From assembly GCA_942159475.1 (NCBI GenBank), contig OW804098.1, positions 80,717,178 to 80,781,177 on the forward strand: 64,000 nucleotides of DNA. Direction: 5' to 3'. The DNA comes from Sthenelais limicola. Taxonomy: Eukaryota; Annelida; Polychaeta; Phyllodocida; Sigalionidae. Positions 57,465-64,000 of the stretch are shown here, piece after piece; positions within the stretch are counted from its first letter, which is position 1; each line of letters opens with the position of its first letter. The position numbers were made by a program, and so were the translations under genes. Under the pieces are notes generated by a model. That model did not search any database. It was not told the origin of the DNA and worked only from the letters and a program-made list of their open reading frames with translations.

Positions 57465-60400
57465 TGTCAACCAGCCATAAAATGTAGGGGAGTCCTCGTT
57501 ATATTTAAAACTAGCAAACTACCCTTCATCTGGACGGTTATTCAGGAAAAGCATCTCTACAACGCAATTAGTTGTTGCCTCACCCCTTCAGTGTTGTCAA
57601 CACCCCACATATGTCCCCTAAAGTCTCCATCCCCATCACGCACGGAGGGACAGAGAGAGACAGACAGACAGAAAGTAGTGGGGGGATGAGATGAGTCACA
57701 AACAAAGGAGAATGACGTGGCGAAAGGAGAGAACGGGTACATGGGGAAGGAGATGGGTATATGTCTCCCTCTGTCTGGCTGTCTCTGTCTGTATGAATGG
57801 ATGGAGAGCATAAGGTCAGCATGGAGTTCAGTTTATGGGTCAAGGAATTCCGTGGATGTGTGGGGAGTATAACATCAACAGGAGGGGGTAATTACGAGCA
57901 ATAAAACGCCTCTGGTGCGTTTCCTAATTACCTTCGAGGATTGGTACTACTTGGAGAACGATCTGTGAGGTTTAGTTTAGCATCATGATAGCTTAGAAAT
58001 ATCCAAAGCATTCCAAATCCCGAGAAGATTAAAGACAAACGTTGGTTCTCATTTTATTAAATAGATTTTACATCAAAATGACATTGTAATAAAGAGATTA
58101 TCTAATAATATATAATTGTTTTTATTTCCTTTTTAAGAATACAGTTACAGTACGAAGTAGGTTAACCCTTTCTCTGGTTTCACAGTTCTTCCAAGAGTGC
58201 CTTTCATGAAGGCATCCATTAACAAATATGATTTATACATCTTTTTGTTATCAAGTACAACCATTTAGTTATATAACAATAAAGAAGATTTCAACCTAGA
58301 GAAATATTGTTGAGTCAACTCTTATCAATTAATCTTTAACACCTGTTGCTCATAGTATTCATACAGTCTATAACAGAGATAGACACTTTATTTCAATAGG
58401 TGTTTTTTTTATTACAAATATGGCCGTACAATTATGAATGGTTAACAAAAAAAACGCCTGTCCACCATGTGGATGTGTTCTTGCGTCGCCTCTACCCTTT
58501 ACTCATCCAATTTTACCATTATCAATATTTAGAATTTCAATAAATTTCCAATACATGAAGAAGTTATTATCGATTATTACGGCCTTTACATATAATATAC
58601 TACAACATATCAAGCTAATACTTAGAAAACAATAAACTTCAATACAATTGCAATAAATGCACAGTATCATCAAGTGATCTACATTTGTATCCAAATGCTA
58701 CAATTCCATAGTCTATGTTATACATACATATCGCCGAGCCCTGATAAGGACTTTATATCTAAAATTTGGGGACAATTAATAACTACAGATACCGTAGTAG
58801 CTAGAAATCCATGGATTCAATGAGTCTTGACCAGTACCAGTCCTTTACCTGTTTACCAAACCATACAATATCATCATGTTATACCTTAGAATATCAATTT
58901 ATACAACAACAGTGGAACTTTACCTAGTTTTAACTTGATAATTTTTACAAATACAAAATAGAGGACTAATAGTACCTGAGTTTCTTCTTGGGTTGTGATT
59001 TTCATAACCTCATATCATTATACTTTGTATTGTGCCCAGTATCTTCTGATATAACATACAAATACAAATTCTGGTTTTATATCCAAGTCTTACATGTATG
59101 CTTGAGTTTGATCGATAAACTTTTTGTAATTACTTGAAATTCTGTAATAACAGTACCCCCCCCCCCCATTCTTTCTCTTCTAATCTCTTTGCATATTTGT
59201 TTCAAGTATATTCAAAAGTTTTTAAAATCCTCTACATAGTGACAATCGAAGATCGAAGATGCAGCGCACACACAGTCATGAATTGGGATACATGCGATTT
59301 CAGTTCCCTATGCAAATTCGCACCAGGATGAGAGAAAAATTACCGCCTCTACAGACTAGCGACTTTGGAAGTGTGGCCATCGGCGATTGTATTAGCTGAA
59401 TTTCATTACCTTACCTTTCTAAAACATTGTCGGTAAATGAAATAAATACATATATAGCAGAATATTAGTAAATTTAGTCCTATGGGCCAAGTAGATCTGG
59501 TAAGATTGTATTTATCGTAATGGTAATAGCTAAGAATGCAGCTTTAAGTTAATCCCTCATAGTGCCATGGGTATGATTATTGATTATTGTTAGGTCAAGG
59601 AATACACACTGGGGTGCGTTGCTCCCGCCCTCGTTGTGTGAACAAAATCTCATATTCGTAACTTAACAGGCCAAGTGTTGCTCCCGGAAATATCGCATTT
59701 TGTTCAGCCATTTTTCTGAGAAAAATGTGGGTAAAGATATGAGTGGCTTAGACCACCAAATATCGAAATTTTAATTAATCGTAACATTTCTGGAATGTTG
59801 ATCCATCTACCTAACCTTTATAAGAGACTTGCCTTCCTAATACGAGTTCTGCCTTCCTTCCCATGGGTTAAGAATAGGCATAGGTTCTCTATGAACGTTA
59901 TGGTCAAGAATGGGTCGGAACTGGTCTATAGAATAAAAATGGTTATGTTCTGGTTATTATTCACTTATCACAAATTATCAGTCAACTCACCTGCTAAGAA
60001 ATCACATTTGTAACTACTCATCTCATCCAACCACATTGTTACTTACTTACTTACTTACTTACTACTTGTTATCTTGTTGCTACCTCTGCCATAGCTGGCT
60101 TTGAATGACGAGTGATATTTCTCACTGCTAAATTATATTGACATTATGTGAATGATTATAAAAGGTTGTGTCTGTACGATAACCACTACTTTAGAAATTA
60201 ACGTAAACTTGTATATAGTTAACAGTACTTATAAAGGAGTCTGCGACCTGAGAGTCAGGGCTCTTCGAAAACATTTCCACTTCGAAATTTCTTTTAACTG
60301 AAGTCCATTAGTGGATAACCTTTCAGAAGAGAATCCTTTCAGACAGGGTTCTTATACACCGTCTGTTCACATAACAGATACTTATATAATAGAACAGATT

Positions 60401-60860
60401 TCTCTATATAGTCTTAAAAGATAGAATTAAGGACTGACACATGTATCGGGAAACATCACCCATGCATTTGTTCCTTTTTAGGATGATGTGTTAGGTAGAT
60501 TGAATTTTATTTCTTCTTCTGACAAAGAGTTAAACGAAAAAAAGTCAGAAGGCTCTATTTCATATGAATGATAACTAAAACCATAAAGACATTCAGAATT
60601 CACTGTCTTTTGTTTGGCGGTCCTTTCCACGCCCGTCTTTATATAACACTATAGATCCTACATGTAACTACATATTCAGATAACTTGTGTTTTGCTTGAT
60701 ATTGTCTTACACTCAAAAATTTCTGATAATGATTTTAGTCTATTAGCTTAACACTTTGAAAGGGTCTACTAGCAATGACAGACTAGCATGTGCTCAAATA
60801 ATTAAAACGTATTATCAACAAAGAGCAGCCAATCGTATCAGTATGGTAAATATAATTAGT
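57465..60860. other. Spacer with minor repeats
   Basis: Contains a C-run near 59155-59167, a (CTTA)n run at 60039-60064, and a short GAATGCAGCTTTAAGTTAA at 59534-59552 that matches the right end of MITE family B as a possible solo end. No gene was recognised. Confidence 0.5.
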
Positions 60861-60867
60861 CATTTAA

Positions 60868-61152
60868 AGCTACACTCTCAAAAGCTTAAGATTTTCAACT
60901 TTTTGTTCTGTTCCTGTCCAACCCATCTAAAAGCGACATGACCAAATACTTGGAGGATTTTGTCTGTTTGTTTTTTGCTACAGGGATTCATAAAAGTCTA
61001 CATATAATTTGCGACCATTTCCTCTCAGCCGATTCGACTCTTGTAAACAATTTATTTTAAGAACAGCAGATTATCTATGACTTCAGTCCTATAGGTCAAA
61101 CTATAGGTCAATTTGATCAAATATTTTTGTCGTAATTTCTGGGAACGCAGCT
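60868..61152. mobile_element. MITE, family B, 285 bp, TTAA-flanked
   Basis: TTAA at 60864-60867 and 61153-61156 bound the element. The left end AGCTACACTCTC and the inverted right end AGCTGCGTTCCC form short inverted repeats. It is homologous along its length to 13427-13782. No coding potential. Confidence 0.8.
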
Positions 61153-61156
61153 TTAA

Positions 61157-61534
61157 GTTGAAAGATAATGAAGTAATTTATATATAACTGACATAAAACC
61201 ATCAACATCACAAGATATAGAATCATTAATTTTGTAATATAGAATAGCGAGACGAATAACCCTGACCTAATAAATTTAACGATCAAAACAACTGATCATG
61301 GCTTGAGATGCTTTGGGAATATTCTGTGGCGACTGTTAACTATATTACTATTACTATTAACTTTATTACTCCTAATTATTTAATAAAAGAAGTGGCAATT
61401 TGTTTCAGAAATGGTTTTGTTGGTCTGCGTAGTCTGTGTAGAGAAATACTTATCATCTTTTACCATCTTGTATCTTCTTTTAATTAATTAGTTTGTGTGC
61501 GTACCTTTCTTTCTTGTATCAAGTTATCCCTAAA
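61157..61534. other. Spacer, nothing recognised
   Basis: AT-rich DNA. Confidence 0.45.
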
Positions 61535-61641
61535 GGGCCTAGTCCACTAAGCCGATTCTTATGCGATTTTGTGCCGCAGAGGACTCTTTTGCACTAAACT
61601 CTGTGATAATCGCATGAGAATCGGCTCAGTGGACTAGGCCC
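61535..61641. mobile_element. 107-bp palindromic MITE, copy 3 of 3
   Basis: Same ends and length as the copies at 8215 and 45175. Flanks are TAAA (left) and ATAA (right), so the original TTAA has decayed or differed. Confidence 0.93.
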
Positions 61642-64000
61642 ATAAAGAAGACTAAGTTCTGTCTTAGTGCTTTGTGAATACAACTTTGGCACGGTACGGG
61701 ATATGTTGTCTTATCCCCGGAATATGAATTGGTATTCTCTGGGGTGCCTCTGGACAGTTCAGATAGTGGCAGAAACACTATTGATAATGCGCAAAATATT
61801 TATACTATATTATAAGACATACATACTCTTTATTATTCGATGCCAGCCATAGAACTTTCAGTATAATGGACGACATACCGAAGTCAATACCTACAAGGTT
61901 TAGTTATGCGTTTCTCATGTATCTTATTACGCGGACTGAGATCTATATAACAAAGCAAATGTGTTCCCCAAACTATAGTAAGTGATGTTCATAACAATGG
62001 TGGTACATGTCATTATTCTATGATTTATGCTGAGAATGAATGAACACATGTATACATTATTCCAGAACACTGCTTTAGGTATATAAGGATTAATCACCGC
62101 TTTATACACTAGCAAAATACGCTTCCTCTGGACCGTCATCCTCTTCCTCTCTCTGCCCGCTTCCCCTCCCCCTCTGCCTCCACTCCCCCACCCCTCTCTC
62201 TTGTCCCTCCCCACCCTCTCTCTTTCCCACTCGGATGCTGTATGAGTATTGCACGGGTAGCGATCGGTCTAACTTTTCTTTTCCATTCTTACGGATGCAA
62301 TATTAATGTGTCCACGTGTCTACTGAGTCAGAACTAAAATATCAATAGGATATTCACTCCAAGAGATAATCCGCAAGTAGAATTCTAAAAATTATCGCAG
62401 GTTATTTTGGTGGGAAACCGCAGATGTCTTTGTCTGGAAAGAAAATAATGTGCAAAAATACCACACATGGGACTGTGAACACGATAATCCTATCGAAATA
62501 GTTTTATTATTCATATATTCTTCCCCTTCCTTTTTGAAACTTACAATGAGGGTCTTTTTTGAAGAATACAACATTGTGTTAAATACAAACAGTTCTTTGT
62601 ATCCAACCGTGGATTGTTACGATTCCTTGACTAATTCTATTCTCATTTCAGACGTTGAAAACGAATGAAATTAATTTCTGTATATTGTAAAAAACAATTT
62701 AATGCATTTCGCAGTGACTGTCAGCGGCATGGCACGTGCAGTGGGACCTATTACAAACGTTGAAATACATTGTTTTGTAAACTTGTTGGAGTTATAATTT
62801 AATTCTTACTATGGAAACGATGTTTTCATTATATCTATGACAACTAGACTCAAGTTTGATTTCGAACATTTCAACAACTGCAATGCGCAATATCACATTC
62901 GTTATTTTCTATAGATTGCTTACAGTAGTTAAATTCAACAATTTATTACACATTTGTTCAGTTTCTAGGGTCACGTTTGGGGGTGCGTTCATGTGTTCCA
63001 AACAGCGTCGTGTGCCGTACAGGTTGTCATGATCACATGTGATGTAAATGACGTAAGCTGGCTAGTATGCAGGCCCCGAAGGTTTCTTCTTTTTCCTTTC
63101 AAGTATATTACTTCAGTTTGAGTATTATCGCACTGTTACAGACATTGTCATGATAATGCCTCAAATATTACAAATCAGTACATAATAAATACCAAAATGG
63201 CATTCTGTGTGGATTGTAATCAGTTTCGACATGTTGTGGAAACGCAAATCACCTTCAGTCTCCTTAATTAAATGTATAAATTCATATTTCAAAGTTTCAT
63301 TGAAACGCTCGTATATATGTGTAATTTCGTTCTTATCCATAAATCCCTCCAAAAATACTTATAGCCAAAGTATTAGAAGTTAGGAAATATGTAAACAACT
63401 AACTTCACATCTCCATATAATATATCGGGCAGTTCGGGAATAACGGATAGAAACTACTGAAGCTGGAAAGCTTTATCGTGGTGATTCATTCCTCATCAAG
63501 GTACTTGTGCTCCTTTCAGCTTCAACTTCAGAAGACCGGGTGTAGCAGAACACGTAGTATTCGCCCATTTCAATGAGATGTTGAATTGCATAAAAAGCCT
63601 TCATCCACTATATGCCAACTGGAGCCTCCGCCTTCTTGTGCAAAATAATATAACTACTAGCAAATAGCAGAGATATTACATTATATACGTTAGGCCAATT
63701 GTTAAATATTTCAATAAAAATAACATTCATTTATTTGAATTGTATTTAATACATCCAGTTTCTCCACTCAGTTGGCAGCAATCGGATTATTACAATGATT
63801 GGCAACGCAGTCCTTGATGTCACCTACTGGAAAAAACCGGTGTAGTGGATACATGCCTTTAGCTCAGCCACGGCAAAGAGACGCCGCCTATTCACTATTC
63901 TTACAGGCATAACTTGGTACTAAAACACTTCTTTCTTACTCAAAAGCAATCGGTCAATAAGGCCTGATGAGAGAGCTGGATAGTTAAAATACTACCTTCC
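61642..64000. other. Terminal spacer
   Basis: A C/T-rich patch at 62140-62230 is the only compositional feature. No gene, RNA gene or mobile element was recognised up to the window end. Confidence 0.45.

Overview
The window looks like nuclear DNA of an invertebrate animal, possibly a marine lophotrochozoan. It is AT-rich, has long introns with canonical GT/AG splice sites, is full of APE-type non-LTR retrotransposons (LINEs) and small inverted-repeat DNA transposons, and carries two animal G-protein-coupled receptor genes. No prokaryotic gene arrangement, rRNA gene, CRISPR array or intact tRNA was seen. The assignment below 'animal' is inference.

Region by region: (1) 1-15.9 kb is the 3' half of a GPR143 (ocular albinism 1, OA1-like) receptor gene on the + strand. 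Four coding exons can be read through with consistent phases (1118-1227, 10742-10847, 13301-13388, 15204-15428), followed by a poly(A) signal at 15918. Its 9.5-kb intron holds a TTAA-flanked DNA transposon, an almost intact LINE with one frameshift, an older reverse-transcriptase fragment and a 107-bp MITE. (2) 16.4-16.8 kb has a CCAAT/CRE promoter-like block before a short ORF with a signal-peptide-like start. (3) 17.5-20.9 kb is a cluster of inverted-repeat elements, a LINE 3' end and a long purine tract. (4) 26.8-26.96 kb has a second CCAAT/CRE block followed by a short candidate first exon that ends in a splice donor. (5) 31.1-32.6 kb is a broken 160-bp satellite with a tRNA-derived insertion. 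(6) 34.4-42.2 kb has tandem and direct duplications, a polypyrimidine tract and two minus-strand LINE copies. (7) 45.77-46.92 kb is a complete single-exon coding region for a class A receptor of the FMRFamide-receptor type. (8) 52.8-57.5 kb has an 879-bp TTAA transposon and a TA-flanked MITE with a 5'-truncated LINE inserted in it. (9) The remainder to 64 kb is mostly featureless AT-rich DNA with two more MITEs.

The two receptors are not obviously functionally linked. GPR143 is known in vertebrates as a receptor of pigment organelles (melanosome/lysosome membrane), and the second receptor would be a plasma-membrane neuropeptide receptor. The strongest unusual signals are: the repeated use of TTAA by at least four unrelated inverted-repeat families; the nested MITE/LINE; a perfect 132-bp duplication 4 kb apart; an identical 24-bp spacing between ATTGG and a full CRE in two promoter-like blocks; a possible acidic dileucine sorting signal in the GPR143 tail; and the in-frame joinability of the 26.9-kb mini-exon to the receptor exon at 45.76 kb.
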